From positions 1-51,235 of the forward strand of contig CAZICW010000006.1 in NCBI GenBank assembly GCA_964537995.1: a stretch of DNA of 51,235 nt, written 5' to 3'. This DNA is from JAFLUQ01 sp964537995 (GTDB taxonomy: Bacteria; Bacillota; Clostridia; UMGS1883). The notes beneath the pieces were generated by a model. That model was not told where the DNA came from. It was given only the letters and a program-made list of their open reading frames with translations, and did not search any database. Position numbers and translations under genes: made by a program. Positions 51,177-51,235 of the stretch are shown here, piece by piece (within the stretch, counting starts at the first letter, position 1; each line of letters opens with the position of its first letter).

Positions 51177-51235
51177 GGGTTATTTTCGGTTATTTTTGAG
51201 GGCGGAAGCGAAATAATTCGCGGTCGGCAAAAAAA

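Overview
The window looks like chromosomal DNA of a Gram-positive anaerobe of the Clostridia. The support is a DnaD/DnaI-type primosome pair, GatCAB-dependent tRNA amidation, PlsY, orphan copper-amine-oxidase-type stalk proteins, strong AGGAGG ribosome sites and sigma-A type promoters (TTGACA-17-TATAAT). G+C is about half by eye. I see no phage, transposon, CRISPR array or rRNA. One tRNA gene, tRNA-Arg(ACG), is present. Genus and species cannot be fixed from this sequence.

Layout. (1) 60-7466 is a nitrogen-assimilation divergon. An ammonium transporter fused to a P-II domain (minus) faces a five-gene split, archaeal-type glutamate synthase operon (plus): amidotransferase, FMN/FeS synthase, polyferredoxin, FAD reductase and GXGXG subunit. 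The 560-base space between them has a good promoter on each strand, and each is followed at once by a terminator-like hairpin. (2) 7536-11637 holds a MarR regulator and a heterodimeric ABC exporter with one degenerate ATP site. (3) 11737-13698 encodes a secreted lectin-bearing metalloprotease that resembles anthrax lethal factor. (4) 13887-23648, minus strand, holds a CorC-type transporter with its own promoter, downstream of a probable operon: PqqD-like, ispG, der, plsY, gpsA, two flavoproteins and a GH27 glycosidase. (5) 23878-27684, plus strand, holds an M23/G5 peptidase, tRNA-Arg, a DnaD-like protein, a DnaI-like loader and a small unknown. (6) 27880-30530, minus strand, is a sugar-acid operon (gluconate 5-dehydrogenase-like, LUD protein, KDG kinase-like). 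(7) 30588-32447, minus strand, is metA, a cysteine-cluster protein and a DUF2752 membrane protein. It is divergent from a 625-residue protein I cannot name. (8) 34488-40158, minus strand, holds gltX, an HD dNTPase and the murA-yycJ-rlmH set. (9) 40324-46660, plus strand, holds a secreted stalk-domain protein and then an operon for tRNA-dependent amidation: aspS fused in frame to gatC, then gatA and gatB. (10) 46826-51089, minus strand, is carAB.

How the genes connect. Amt brings in ammonium, with a built-in P-II domain that lacks the usual uridylylation tyrosine. Glutamate synthase turns glutamine nitrogen into glutamate. CarAB, GatCAB and GltX all use glutamine or glutamate. The AspS-GatC fusion physically ties tRNA aspartylation to the amidotransferase that would convert Asp-tRNA(Asn) to Asn-tRNA(Asn). 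The most notable items are this fusion, the Amt-P-II/glutamate synthase divergon with its paired leader hairpins, and the lethal-factor-like protease.
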